From NCBI GenBank assembly GCA_036345935.2, contig JADWOT020000001.1:21261187-21325186 (forward strand): a DNA stretch of 64,000 nt, written 5' to 3'. This DNA comes from Taenia hydatigena. Taxonomy: Eukaryota; Platyhelminthes; Cestoda; Cyclophyllidea; Taeniidae. Of this stretch, positions 47,394-59,088 are shown one piece after another. The notes under the pieces were generated by a model. That model did no database searches. It worked only from the letters and a program-made list of their open reading frames with translations, and had not been told where the DNA came from. Numbering within the stretch: position 1 is the stretch's first letter; each line of letters opens with the position of its first letter. Position numbers and translations under genes: made by a program.

Positions 47394-48086
47394 ATGTCGA
47401 AGTGTGTTCAGACTTCTAATAACAAGGGCGATAAGAAAGAAGAGGAGGAATCCTTTACACTGCTGGCAGCATTAGCGGACCTTCCTCGTTTCAAGGAAGG
47501 AAAGAATTTTGAGGATCGGATGGAAACCGTGAGGTTTTACATCCACTTATACCCCCAGTGGCGGAGAATTCCGCTGATCCTGCACGCCCTTCCGCAAGAG
47601 CTTCTCCCAGCAGTGCTTGATGCCAGGGTTTCACCTGACTCCGATCCTGACCAGTGCTGTGAGATACTGGCTCAACTCGTTATCGGCCAGCGAGAGAAGT
47701 TGCTAGCTAGGGACTTCTTTTGCCGCTGTCAAAAACTAGGCGAATACGACGAGGAGTGCGCTGTGGTCCTGCGAATCCTCGCCGAACGGCCCCTTAGAGG
47801 CTGCCCTCCTAACATGGTGAAAAGTTGGGTGGCTGTTCAATTCAAAGTCGGAGTCCGACCACTGTCCATCACAGCAAAACTTCAGACCATGAAAACCAAC
47901 GATCTCAGCCAGTTGGTCGAGGCAGTGACCAAGAAGCGTTCCATATGTCTAAATGCTGACCGAATTCTGCACGTCCACGTTAAACACCGTCGCGCCGTAT
48001 CTCAAAAGCAGGTGAGCCGCACTATTTCTTATTCTGCCTACCCTCCCATGGTTCGATCCCATTCATGCAAGTCACTGCCAAGCTAG
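47394..48086 (+). CDS. gag: Gag polyprotein of the gypsy element
   Basis: A 230-codon open frame that starts MSKCVQTSNN and has an acidic-basic KKEEEE patch. The body resembles flatworm-type gypsy capsid: a PRFKEGKNFEDR region near residue 32, PLILHALPQELLP near 60, a REKLLARDFF segment near 100 and WVAVQFKVGV near 143. Gag normally forms the particle shell and packages the element RNA. No clear CCHC knuckle is visible at the C-terminus, which ends in a basic, probably frame-shifted tail. Its relatives lie in all three palindrome loops. Confidence 0.7.
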   Translation: MSKCVQTSNNKGDKKEEEESFTLLAALADLPRFKEGKNFEDRMETVRFYIHLYPQWRRIPLILHALPQELLPAVLDARVSPDSDPDQCCEILAQLVIGQREKLLARDFFCRCQKLGEYDEECAVVLRILAERPLRGCPPNMVKSWVAVQFKVGVRPLSITAKLQTMKTNDLSQLVEAVTKKRSICLNADRILHVHVKHRRAVSQKQVSRTISYSAYPPMVRSHSCKSLPS

Positions 48087-48330
48087 AGGGACACCCCTGC
48101 AGTTTCCCCCTTGACTCAGGCGCAGACAAGGCATTAGTGAATCCCCAAGCGTTCCCAGATCTCCGCACCAAGTTTCACACTGGTGCCCCCTCTGCAAAAT
48201 TTCTCTCAGCAGAAGGGAGAAAGATGAAGGTAAAAGGCTAGACGTCGCTAAAAGTGTCACTGAATAATAAACCTGGACAGTCTAATTTATTGTGTGCCCC
48301 GAGTTAGTATGGGACGCGGTACTCGGCGTT
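48062..48330 (+). pseudogene. Retropepsin-like protease of the gypsy element
   Basis: In the frame just after gag, the active-site motif DSGADKALV is preserved and followed by a FLSAEGRKMKVKG stretch. An in-frame TAG at about 48240 interrupts it. Aspartic proteases of this type cut Gag-Pol. With the stop codon this copy is broken. Confidence 0.65.
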
Positions 48331-49164
48331 GGCATCCTTCGTAACACCGAGGCGGTTCTGAATTTCGCAGCAGGGACATTCGTAACCCAGCAGTATGAGG
48401 AAACAAGCCCGGTCAGATCCCCTCCGAAAAAGGACGCTGACGAAATCGGTAGCGCTCTTTTCAGGGCTACGGGCATTCCCATCAACATCTTAGATAAGCT
48501 TTGCTCCCAGTTGACACAGATCACCGATAGCGAGAGAAAGGACCTGCGCTCATTGCTTAGCAGGTATCCGAGCATGTTCTCATGGCAAGGAGCGAAACTC
48601 GGACGAACAAATATAGTCAAACATACTGTTGACGCCGGCGAAGCTGGGCTCATTTGGCGACCACTCAGACGTATACTGCCGCCCCTCCTGGAAGAAGTAA
48701 ACCGTCTGGTGGAGGAGATGATCAAGGATGAAGCCATAATACCTTCCAAGTCACCATGGGCTTCCCCAATCGTATTGGTAAAGAAAAGTGGCGGCAGTCC
48801 ACGGCTGTGTATCGATTACAGAGAGCTAGATGCCGTAACTAGGAAGGACGCCTTTCCCTTACCTCATATCAACGACTCCTTGGATGCTCTGCATGGATCA
48901 AAGTGGTTCTCCACACTAGGCTTAAAATCCGGATACTGGCTAGTAGAAGTGGCGGAAAAAGTTGAGAAGAAGACGGCTTTCGTAGCGCCCAACGGGCCTT
49001 ATGGATTCCAGACAATGTCGTTTGGACTCTGTAACGCCGCGGCCACTTTCCAGCGCCTGAGGCAGCAGGCAGCACTGGTCAGGCTTTTTCCAAAACATTG
49101 CATAATTTATCTCGATGACGTTATTGCTATCGGTAGACATCCGCGAGCATATCGCCAATCTTAA
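48292..49164 (+). pseudogene. pol: Reverse transcriptase of the gypsy element, catalytic residue lost
   Basis: The 290-codon frame carries the standard Ty3/gypsy RT blocks: SPWASPIVLVKKSGG (about 154-168), CIDYRELD (173-180), the motif A region FSTLGLKSGYW (206-216), YGFQTMSFGLCNAAATFQRL (237-256) and the motif C box YLDDV (273-277). In motif A the conserved catalytic aspartate is replaced by glycine (codon GGC at 48919-48921), so polymerase activity should be abolished. A two-base loss near 49139 shifts the frame; the connection and start of RNase H continue at 49143-49435 (NYYRRFVKGFAKI), then stop at 49433. Reading past that stop, an RNase H-like PNFETDAPPFVLD segment is visible. Confidence 0.85.
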
Positions 49165-49589
49165 ACTAGTCCTAGAGTGTCCGCAGGATACAGGTTCGAC
49201 CTTGAATCTAAAGGAGTGTCATTTTCTTCTTCGTTTAGTCAACTTCTTGGGGCACACAGTCTCATCAGATGGGATAGTGGTCACTGAAGATCGCACAAAA
49301 CAAGTGAGAACCTGGCCAACACCAGCTAGTCAGACGGAACTCCGCAGCTTCCTCGGTTTGGCAAACTACTATAGGCGTTTCGTCAAAGGCTTCGCCAAGA
49401 TCGCTAGTCCTCTACACAAACTAACGGAGAAGTAGGCGAAAAAGAACTTCAGGTGTGAGAGCGAAAATGATGAAGCCTTCAAGTAACCAACGCGAATGCT
49501 CTACCCCGCTCCGATTCCGGCTTTACCAAACTTCGAGACCGACGCACCACCCTTTGTACTAGACAGACACTTTCGCAGCGAGACAAAGA

Positions 49590-51340
49590 AGGCAGAGAAC
49601 ACGTCATTTAATGTACTCGTCTTAGTGCAATCTTCCTCCATGTTTAAAACTCGCACTATACGCACCTCTTCAAAAGGAAGGAATTATCTGGAAATCTGGC
49701 CTCTTCATTAACCAACCTCCCACCACGCCTTCATGATGAGACTTCAAAGCTCTATTGTCCAACGTGCCGATGAAAACAGCTGCATGGAGTACTCCATTAA
49801 CAAATCCAACCACTCATTGTTGCAAACTAGGAACTGTGGATCTCGCAGCTGCTTTCTGTCTTGGTGTGGTTAGCAAGAGACGGAGAGAGGAGACGAGAAC
49901 ACCGCATGCTATTGACGATTTCTCCTCTCTGAGCACATCAAGACACATTGACGGCAAGAATGTCGGGTTTGGATGGAAAGAGAACGCCAAATCAAGCCTA
50001 GTTTCTCTCGCCCAAAAAGCGAGGTGGAATGTGGCCTCACGGTGCCGCTGCCAAGTGACGGAATGAGGCTATTACGGAGGCCTTCTTCCCCAGTAAGCAC
50101 AACATTCTGCATATTGTCCAGTTGTTTCCCAAGCAGGAAACAACAATTAGAGTACGGTATTTCGTTTAGCTCCGTCTTTCCTCGTTTTACTGCCTTTCAT
50201 CATTAGTAACCTTTTTCAACTCCTTCTTGGTTGTACATTTGTGCTATTTTTTAAACCTGAAATAAAATGTAACGTAATGCAGCTCACTATGACGCCTAGG
50301 GGATGGACGTTATTTTCCATTGTTGCACAGCGAATGGGTGCTTGATTGGGAAAGGAAGAAGAAAGGCAAGTAGGGAATAGTTTACGAATTACTTTGGCCA
50401 ATGGAATAGGCTTCCGAGTCACTTTATCTTTCAACATACCAAATACACATTATATTTGCATGATTTGTTGGCTACTTACGTCCCATGTGTTTTGCCTCTC
50501 GACCTAGTGGCAGTGGGATGTACTGGGCATCCTTCTTCCTCTTCCACACAATCCACGTCCTGATGGTGCAACGAGGAGAATCGCATAATAATAAAGGGAA
50601 TTGTCCCTACGTGGACCACTTCCTACGTACAAGGAAGGACATAATCCCTCGAAATGAAAAGCACTGTACATCAAAGCAGATCAGTGAAGCAGCGTAAAAT
50701 ACCGACGTCGAGGGAGGCCGAGCTTCCACAAATGACGTACAAGGATCTGGAAAGGACTCCAAGTGATGCATGCAAGATGGATAACTTAAATGTGGATGAG
50801 TGCGAAACAGCAAAAACGAGGTTGGATGTGGCTTCGCGATGATGGCGAGTCTCAACCTGCGTCTATCACGCCTGTCTTCCCCACACCTAGGGACGTCACG
50901 GTACACATTTCCTGTTCATGGTAGAATAAGCGATGCCACTTAGAAAGAGGCAATTCATGTGACTCCATCACCTCTACTTCTTCCTTCCTTCCTTTTCAGA
51001 GATTACCTTCCTGCCCATCTTCACTGCTCGTCTGCGCTACTGTTAGCAGAGAATGATGATATCGTCAGTGGAAGGATGAGGCAATGGGAGGGGAAGAGTA
51101 GCTACTGTTGTGGGTGTTTGAGGCGAGTGCACCTCAAAGGTCTCTGTTCACTGGTAAGACTGCCATTATTTCTTATCACTTTATTAATGTGCACATTGGG
51201 TAGTTGCAACGCTTTCGTCAACTATTGGCTGTTGATATCCTATTTGTGTGATGGTGCAGACGCTCGAGTTCACATCGCTATTTACGCCTTCTTCCCCTAT
51301 CCACACGCTCGTCAACTAAGAGGCACTTTGGAGTGCAGTA
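49590..51340 (+). repeat. Diverged outer-arm fragment fused to the gypsy element
   Basis: 49590-49970 is an inverted copy of 10640-10245. 50140-50490 matches 18425-18860 (GAAATAAAATGTAACGTAAT, then GCACAGCGAATGGGTGC), with AATAAA at 50261-50266. A weaker similarity (TGTGTGATGGTGCAGACGCTC) continues near 51250. About 50500-51150 I cannot place. It is more decayed than the palindrome arms. Confidence 0.55.
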
Positions 51341-52167
51341 ATGTTCTCTTCAGTAATTAACTCTACCAATTATTGGACGCCTACTTTCCTCAAAGTCAAA
51401 TTCTACAACCCAAACCAGATGGGTATGTCCTGCGTTTTCGGTGGCAGTAACCCCAAACAACTAGGTCAGCATTCCACCCACACGTCTTCCTTCACGCATG
51501 CCGTGGCGTCAAGTGAAGCTTCGTCTAGGATATTCTACTATGTCGTAGGTCATCCAACGACACTATTACCAGTGGACTGCGAAAACAACATTGAATGAAT
51601 TGCTTTCGTACACTTATTGAGCAGTGCAAGAAACCATTGTTGCTGTGGTGTGAATTGCGAGAGTACCGATTTGGGCTGATGGGATGTGCTGCAAGGAAGC
51701 ATCGCTCACGATGGCCTCGATTCCACAACGTGTTTCTATGTCAATGCTTTGCCGACTTGACTTGAGCAAAACGAGGAAAGAAAGCTAAGGACAATCCACT
51801 CTCTGGTTGAGGATGTTACTGGCCACTTCAATAACAGACTGACAGTTCACAGGTGGCGTTGCGATCGGACACTTACGCTTAAGCATTGGCATTGACAGAG
51901 AAAGATGTTCAACATCCAACTGCCAACACCGTCCAATATTGGTCACCGGCATTGCAGATAACTATGTGAACTGTGAGCGACTGCTGCTCATCCAAATCAT
52001 CCAAAACCTCAAATTTGCGCTTTATTTACACAAATGAAGGAACAATGCAATCGCAAATCACGTGACCCACCCTGCAGCACCAATGAAGTGCATCAAGTTC
52101 ACGTGTGAGTCAATAACCCACACACACGTGACGGCATTTGAAGTGAATTTGCTACGCATCACGCATC
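51341..52167. other. No gene recognised
   Basis: No assigned frame and no clear repeat match. It leads into the alternative outer block of P3. Confidence 0.3.
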
Positions 52168-53125
52168 ATGAATCGCCAGCACAAGCAATGCAGAACAGCA
52201 AAAAAGGACGTCAAGGGTTGCGCACGATCATCAAAGGTATCCACATCCCCGCCCATTACGAATGTGCCACCAAATGACGGGAATGGAAGCAGACGATACT
52301 CCGCTCTAGCCTCACGCTTTCCCCTCCTCGAGTGTTCACGCAGCACCAGGACTCGGGCGACCAAGTCGCGCGTCAATCCCTCAGTCAACATTTCTTCAAA
52401 AGCACACTTAAAGAAGCCGTCATCATCATCATCACCGACAGCAGCAGCAGCAGCAGCAGCAGTAGCAGCAGCAAGGCCGAAGTCACCTCCACATCCACAG
52501 CTGCAACCACAACCACGCTCACATCAGCACAATGCATGCAGGAGGCCCTGGCGACTGCGTCTACGGTCAGGGAAAAGAAACGACACAAAGTCTCGCACCT
52601 TCGCCTCCCCTACCACTCTGCTTTCGCCCAAGCCACGTTGTGCACCACCTACCGACTCTCACGCTACAGACAGCACTGACGCACAAGTCTCCGAGTTGCG
52701 CACATCATCAGCAAAGCGAATACGCCACCTACTTGATTTCACCCACTTCCCATTTGGGTGGAAGTTCAAGAAGATGCGGGATGAGCAAGACGGCGTCATC
52801 ACATCACCACCAGAAGAGAACTGCCAACTGCCAACGGACAGGGTGTCATTCATTGTCACGCAATCGCAGGTCGTCAATCCAGCCATCTCTATCCAGCCAT
52901 GCAATATGAAACGCTTTGATGGCGTGTGTCGAACCAAGCACTGTGCGATGTGCAGCAGTAGCGGCAGCTGCAGTGGAAATGTCTTGACCAATGCTGCAAT
53001 GACATTGATTGCACACAAACGGGTGCGCAAATTAACGCCAATTCATGTCAACGTCGTTCATCTTCCACTCACTATGACAAATGACATTGGATGTTTCAAC
53101 TCAGTGCGCGTTAAATCACGTGCGA
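52168..53125 (+). repeat. Alternative outer block of P3
   Basis: 52783-53125 is the inverted match of 40326-40680 in P2. 52168-52782 has no match in P2 and is only faintly similar to 7760-7900. Confidence 0.6.
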
Positions 53126-53589
53126 TGGAATTCACGTGTGAAATTGTGCAACACTTTGCATCTTTCCTCTCAATCCTCACCTCCGAGAGGCTGCACCGTG
53201 TCGCTCGGCACATCGTGCGTCAGCACACCTGCAGCAGTGTTGCTTGTTCTCAAGGTGTTTCCTCCAATACAGCTGTAATCCTCCATAAACCGCCTGATCA
53301 TATTGGTAGCGAAATGGCACCAGTTGAGCATTACGATGCGCTCACCCGCTCGCCATCACGGCAGTGTGAAATGCCGCCCAAGAGGACATCTGCTCCCACA
53401 TCACCCTACGTGCCAGTGGAGGAGGACAGTGGCGATTGTGAGACACCTGGCAAGCCTGCCATTGCACAGGCAGTAGCAGCGTCAATACCAAATCCACACG
53501 ATACACTGCAACGCATCAGAAAGCTGCGCAGCATTCTCCGAGTCGACGCATGGCTGCATTCACTTCGGGTGAATGAAGACTCGCAGTGA
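52168..53589 (+). CDS. 473-codon open frame across the P3 left arm, function unknown
   Basis: This is the longest open frame in the window. The first ~200 residues are basic and rich in Ser, Thr, Pro and Ala, with a Ser/Ala run caused by a CAG-type microsatellite at 52438-52474. From residue ~320 on it is the 154-codon frame present in the palindrome inner arms (motif EDSGDCETPGKP). I recognise no domain, signal peptide or membrane segment. A nearby alternative frame (52332-52679) has a stretch resembling a frame at 7751-7948 (MQEALATAS in both). Differences between arm copies are mostly residue-changing, so it may be non-coding. Confidence 0.2.
   Translation: MNRQHKQCRTAKKDVKGCARSSKVSTSPPITNVPPNDGNGSRRYSALASRFPLLECSRSTRTRATKSRVNPSVNISSKAHLKKPSSSSSPTAAAAAAAVAAARPKSPPHPQLQPQPRSHQHNACRRPWRLRLRSGKRNDTKSRTFASPTTLLSPKPRCAPPTDSHATDSTDAQVSELRTSSAKRIRHLLDFTHFPFGWKFKKMRDEQDGVITSPPEENCQLPTDRVSFIVTQSQVVNPAISIQPCNMKRFDGVCRTKHCAMCSSSGSCSGNVLTNAAMTLIAHKRVRKLTPIHVNVVHLPLTMTNDIGCFNSVRVKSRAMEFTCEIVQHFASFLSILTSERLHRVARHIVRQHTCSSVACSQGVSSNTAVILHKPPDHIGSEMAPVEHYDALTRSPSRQCEMPPKRTSAPTSPYVPVEEDSGDCETPGKPAIAQAVAASIPNPHDTLQRIRKLRSILRVDAWLHSLRVNEDSQ
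52438..52474 (+). repeat. CAG trinucleotide microsatellite
   Basis: About eleven CAG units, with one TAG interruption, in the frame at 52168-53589. Confidence 0.8.
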
Positions 53590-55266
53590 GTACTAGTGAA
53601 AAGCTGCCAGGCAATTGCAGTGAAGGCCCGTGAGGCTGATTCTGTGCCAGCTGCTTTGAGTGGCCTAACGTAGCTTTAAAATTTCCCAAGAAAGCAGAAT
53701 TAGTAGGCTCAAGCAACGCGAGAGTTCGGCATTCCCCTTAATTGCAATGCAGATATTGGATCGCGTTTGGACATGCAAAACAATGCTCTCTGAACGCTGT
53801 AGCCCTTTGTAATGCGTAACAGACAGAGGGGATTGTCGGTAGAACCAATCGTGACGAACCCGCATCGTCGAAAACAACATAAGGAAGAAAGTAGCCAGCA
53901 TTCGTTGTTGCAAAATCACTTGAACCAAAAGGCATTGTAGCAAGTTCTTCTGTTCTTACAAAGAGCAGGCTACATTTGCGAGACTCAAGAGGCACTTCAA
54001 TTGTCCGATGCACTACTTCAGTTGGCGACAGTAGTATGCTGCATTGGCATGTGAGTCAGGTGACTGCACACACACAGAGGACACAATCGACATTCGTCCT
54101 TATTAACTCGTCTATCGGTGGAGCAGAAGGCTACGTCAAGACGGCTCTCGCCCTATTGCCTCTGATCATCAGTGCAGTTGTGGTCTTGTTTGCTGCACTG
54201 CGAAGGATTGCCTTCAATTCACTTCTTGCATTTCGGGCTGTTTGCCACTGTCTTCAAAACGGCTACCCTCCACAGGTGCTGGTTATTCATTCACCCTCCG
54301 TCATTCCACTTATGCGTGCCAATCACGATAATGGTAGCCCATTTCTTTTGCCACACCAACCAACCAACCATTATCTGCAGTTGACTTGTTCCCAATTTGG
54401 TGTCATGGCAGTGATTTGCACCTCGCATACCTTGGCTTCTGCTTCTGATCTAATGTGGCAACTTGCATCAGCACTCAATTTAGCTGCTGAGGAATTGCAG
54501 GTCCTGTGAATATTACACACTTGCTGGCCTATCCGCTGGTCAGCAAAATGAATGCACACATCGCCCAACATGCAAACTGAAAAGTTACAAATTCTGACTT
54601 AAAAATATGTCATTACCGAAAGAACGTTTGCCATAAATTCCAATTATCTTGCATTCGACCAAGCGCACCGATTACGTCAAGGAAGAGCTAGAGTCTACTC
54701 CCTGATAAGGGCCACCTGCGTAGAATGATGCCTACAAGAGATAAGGACTTGTAAGACGAAAGCACTCGAATCAAGCTCGAGTAACAGCGAGAAGTTGCAC
54801 ACCTCCTTCATTCACCCTAAGACCGATTCACTTAACTTCTGCACCACTTCCAGTGCCTGGAATGCAGCGTGTACACCGAGGGCTACCTTACACTACACAA
54901 AGGATGCGAATACCCATAGGTCCAATCCACGAAATCAGAATGCGAAGAAGTCACGCCGCGTGTTCGACCTCTCTAACCTTCTGTTCTGCTAGATGATTAA
55001 GAAGCTGCAGGAAATGAACAACGTCACACGATTGGCACAATGGTTAGGTCACCGTGACTCTCCTACAAAGTTGACTCTTAATGAATGCCCATCACAGTGA
55101 CTGCCGAAGTGCTTTTGTTTTCGTCCAAATAATTCAATGTCACATAAACGTCGGCTCACGGTAACGAGGTGGATTGAAGTAATCAAAAGCCGGCCAGTCC
55201 AGAGGTCAGCAAAGGCGACTGCCTGATACACTGCCACCCACTGAGGAGGAGTCGGCACCGCAAATG
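53126..55266 (+). repeat. P3 left inner arm
   Basis: Inverted match to 56939-59088 and direct match to 12361-14525 and 34239-36462. The 177-codon frame is at 53976-54509. Confidence 0.85.
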
Positions 55267-55559
55267 CTCTCTGTTATGCACGTGCTGAACCACCAAGTGT
55301 TGCCGCCGTTACGCACGGTAAAGCGATTGCAGGCAGCGGGCCCACTTACCCACGCACTACGACGTTGCGCGAGGAGGCGCACACAACGCTAGCACTGATC
55401 GAAATGGTGGCGGTGGCAGCACATCTAACTGTGGTAGCAAATACGACGCAAGCACTGGGAAAGACAATTGAAGAAGACTAGCGTCACCCACATCAAAGCA
55501 CAATCACATTCGGCGCCCTAAAACGCAAACCAGATATGAAATTGGTTCTGTGTCACGCA

Positions 55560-55890
55560 CGGGGTTGTGGTCGGCGTGACCACATTTGAAGAGACCTAGC
55601 TACGCGTCACAGCGGTAAGCTATCCTGCTATTACGCTTTCTGGTTGCGAACTGACCACCTGGCTGAGATTGTTGATCTTCATGGCGCAGAGTTCCCTCAC
55701 CGTGATGGGTGGTTGGACTGCCGCGCTGAATCGAACGGCCACACAATTAGTGATCCTCTTGGGCGGTGAGCTTTGCAAGGCACGTTCTGCTGGATGTTGG
55801 TAGTTTCTAGCGTATTCCGCACCGCCCTCACCGGGTTTTCGATGGCGACGAAAGAAGTTTGCGATGGGGTCTACTCTCGCTTGTGGATGA
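55560..55890 (-). pseudogene. Ty3/gypsy gag relic in the P3 loop
   Basis: The minus-strand equivalent of the relic at 15560-15905, with the same FFRRHRKPGEGG and INNLSQVV motifs and the same extra residues before VAV as in P1. Confidence 0.75.
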
Positions 55891-56793
55891 TACGCTGAGC
55901 TGATGAATCGCAGCTTTGGCCAACATCGGACTTCCAATTAAAGTGGTATCCTGCGTCAATGGTGTTCATCGTCGGGACCCAGTCACTCTTGCGGCAAGGT
56001 GCACGGATGTAGCCATCGCTTGAGAGGCTGAAAATCCTCGTCTAGTTTCTGGTTCTGCCCTTCATCTGGTTCAACAGGACGGTGGAATTGTCGTCTCACT
56101 AATGTGAGTCCCTTTTTATTTCATAATTTTGACCCCGCCCTATTTCACTTCGTTCTGGTTGGAGACGTGTTCTGATGATACTTACTTGCTTGTCTCGTCT
56201 CACCTGGGTGACATGCCTGCCTTAGTAGCTTAGGCTAACTGCGATTGGTCCAAACCAGGACTCACAAGAAGATTGTTGAAATTTGAAGCGAGATACTCGG
56301 TGAAGGACAATTGTATTTTCTACCTCTTAAGCAACAACAGATCCTTGCATCAAGGCATGTAGTTTTCATAGGCCGTGGTAGACACCCGGTCGGGGACCTA
56401 TAATCGCAAAGCGAATGCATTGCCAGTTTAATTGTCCATTGCCGAACAAAGAAACGTCTTCCCTACTTGGCTTGCTCTCGGCTCAGTGTGACGAATACGA
56501 TTTGCATTGCTAACTTGGCAACTCATGAATCTGTATGCAAAAGTTGCCTTTAGGGGGACTGTCATCGGTAGGGGTGAGGGATGCGAGGGATTGCTTTCGC
56601 AAGCCATAGATGTCTGATGCAATCTACTATTACTGACTCCTTCCACGTGAGATGTTCCACTACCGATTCTCGTGCACAAAGCTTAAAATCATCAACCACA
56701 GAAGAGCAAGCACAAGCCGGAGGCCATAACATGAGGCTAAATCAGCACAGGTCTTAAACAAGGCCATTTCAGAAATGCTGCCTTTCGTGCAAT

Positions 56794-56819
56794 CACACAC
56801 ACACACACACACACACACA
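56794..56819. repeat. CA dinucleotide microsatellite
   Basis: About 13 CA units on the plus strand; the P1 and P2 loops have shorter GT runs at the matching place. Confidence 0.85.
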
Positions 56820-56938
56820 AAATAGCAAACTTAAGTGTGCTCTGGGTGAGGCAGAAGCCTAATCTTGCAATAAATGTGCTTGACGAGTGCATTGACAGCA
56901 AACTTGACAAGGATGAAATGCATTCGTTTGGCATTTGG

Positions 56939-59088
56939 CATTTGCGGTGCCGACTCCTCCTCAGTGGGTGGCAGTGCATCAGGCGGTCCCCTTGCTGGCC
57001 TCTGGACTGACCGGCTTTTGATTACTTCAATCCACCTCGTTGCCGTGAGCCGACGTTTATGTGACATTGAATTATTTGCACGAAAGTAAGAGCACTTCGG
57101 AAGTCATTGTGATGGGTATCAATTAAGAGTCAACATAGTGGGGGAGTCACGGTGATCTAAGGATTGTGCCAATCGTGTGACGTTGTTCATTTCCTGCAGC
57201 TTCTTGATCATCTAGTCGAACAGAAGGTAAGAGAGGTGGAACACGCGGCGTGTCTTCTTTGCATGCTGGTTTTGTGGAGGGAACCTATGGGTATTCGCAC
57301 CCCTTGTGTAGGTTAAGGCAGCCTTCGTTGTACACGATGCCTTCCAGGCACTGGAAGTGGTGCAGAGGTTAAGTGAATCGGTCTTAGGGTGGATGAGGGA
57401 GGTGTTGAACTTCTCGCTGTTACTCGAGCTTGATTCGAGTGCTTTCGTCTTACAAGTCCTTATCTCTTGGAGGCATTATCCTACTTAGGTGGCTCTTATC
57501 AGGAAATAGACGTTAGCTCTTCCTTGACGTAATCGGCACGCTTGGTCGAATGCAAGATAATTCGGATTTCATGGCGAACGTTCTTTCGGTAATGACATAT
57601 TTTTAAATCAGAATTTGTAACTTTTCAGTTTGCATGTTGGGCGATCTGTGCATTCCTTTTGCTGAACGGCGGATAGGCCAGCAAGTGTGTAATATTCACA
57701 GGACCTGCAATTCCTCAGCAGCTAAATTGAGTGCTGATGCAAGTTGCCACATTAGATCAGAAGCAGAAGCCAAGGTATGCGAGGTGCAAATCACTGCCAT
57801 GACACCAAATTGGGAACAAGTCAACTGCAGATAATGGTTGGTTGGTTGGTTGGTGTGGCAAAAGAAATGGGCTACCATTATCGTGATTGGCACGCATAAG
57901 TGGAATGACGAAGGAAGGATGAATAACCAGCACCTGTGGAGGGTAGCCGTTTTGAAGACAGTGGCAAACAGCCCGAAATGCAAGAAGTGAATTGAAGGCA
58001 ATCCTTCGCAGTGCAGCAAACCAGAACAAAACCGCACTGATGATCGGAGGCAATAGGGCGAGAGCCGTCTTGACGTAGCCTTATGCTCCACCGATAGACG
58101 AGTTAATAAGGACGAATGTCGATTGTGTCCTCTGTGTGTGTGGAGTCACCTGACTCACATGCCAATGCAGCATGCTACTGTCGCCAACTGAAGTAGTGCA
58201 TCGGACAATTGAAGTGCCTCTTGAGTCTCGCAAATGCAGCCTGCTATTTGTAAGAACAGAAGAACTTGCTACAATGCATTTTGGTTCAAGTGACTTTGCA
58301 ACAACGAATGCTGGCTACTTTCTTCCTTATGTTGCTTTCGGCGGTGCAGGTTCGCAACGAGTGGTCCTACCGGCAATCCCCTCTGTCTGTTACACATTTC
58401 AAAGGGCTACAGCTTTCAGAGAGCATTGTTTTGCATGTCCAAACGAGAGCCAATATCTGCATTGCAATCAAAGGGAATGCCACACTCTCGCGTTGCCTGA
58501 GTCTAATAATTCTGCTTTCTTGGGACATTTTAAAGATACGTTAGGCCACTCAAAGCAGCTGGCACCGAATCAGCCTCACGGGCCTTCACTGCAATTGCCT
58601 GGCAGCTTTTCACTAGTCCTCACTGCGCGTCTTCGTTCTGCCGAAGTGAATGCAGCCATGCGTCGACTCGGAGAATGCTGCGCAGCTTTCTGATGCGTTG
58701 CAGTGTATCGTGTGGATTTGGTATTGACGCTGCTACTGGCTGTGCAATGGCAGGCTTGCCAGGTGTCTCACAATCGCCACTGTCCTCCTCCACTGGCACG
58801 TAGGGTGATGTGGGAGCAGATGTCCTCTTGGGCGGCATTTCACACTGCCGTGATGGCGAGCGGGTGAGCGCATCGTAATGCTCAACTGGTGCCATTTCGC
58901 TACCAATATGACCAGGTGGTGTGCGTAGGATTACAGCTGTATTGGAGGAAACACCTTGAGAACAAGCAACACTGTTGCAGGTGTGCTGACGCACGATGTG
59001 CTGAGCGACACGGTGCAGCCTCTCGGAGGTGAGGATTGAGAGGAAAGATGCAAAGTGTTGCACAATTTCACACGTGAATTCCATCGCT
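56939..59088 (-). repeat. P3 right inner arm
   Basis: Reverse complement of 53126-55266. The 154-codon frame is at 58620-59084 on the minus strand. Confidence 0.85.

Larger units (their letters stand above)
47394..49575 (+). mobile_element. Defective Ty3/gypsy LTR retrotransposon body (gag-PR-RT, truncated)
   Basis: Ordered gag, retropepsin, reverse transcriptase and the start of RNase H, on the plus strand. Integrase and the 3' LTR are missing: similarity ends in RNase H at about 49565, and from about 49590 the sequence is an inverted copy of 10245-10640. Stops, a frame break and a lost catalytic residue make it non-autonomous. Confidence 0.85.
55267..56938 (-). repeat. P3 central loop (opposite orientation)
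   Basis: Reverse complement of the P1 and P2 loops, with switch points exactly at the arm boundaries (CAAATG|CTCTCTGTTATG on the left). A CA dinucleotide run at 56794-56819 is longer than its equivalents in the other loops. Confidence 0.85.

Noticed and set aside
55267..56938. Loop-only inversion switch, with arms acting as recombination sites as in invertible segments.
   Set aside because: The outer blocks of P3 are also swapped relative to P2, so inversion of the whole palindrome explains the flipped loop without a switch.
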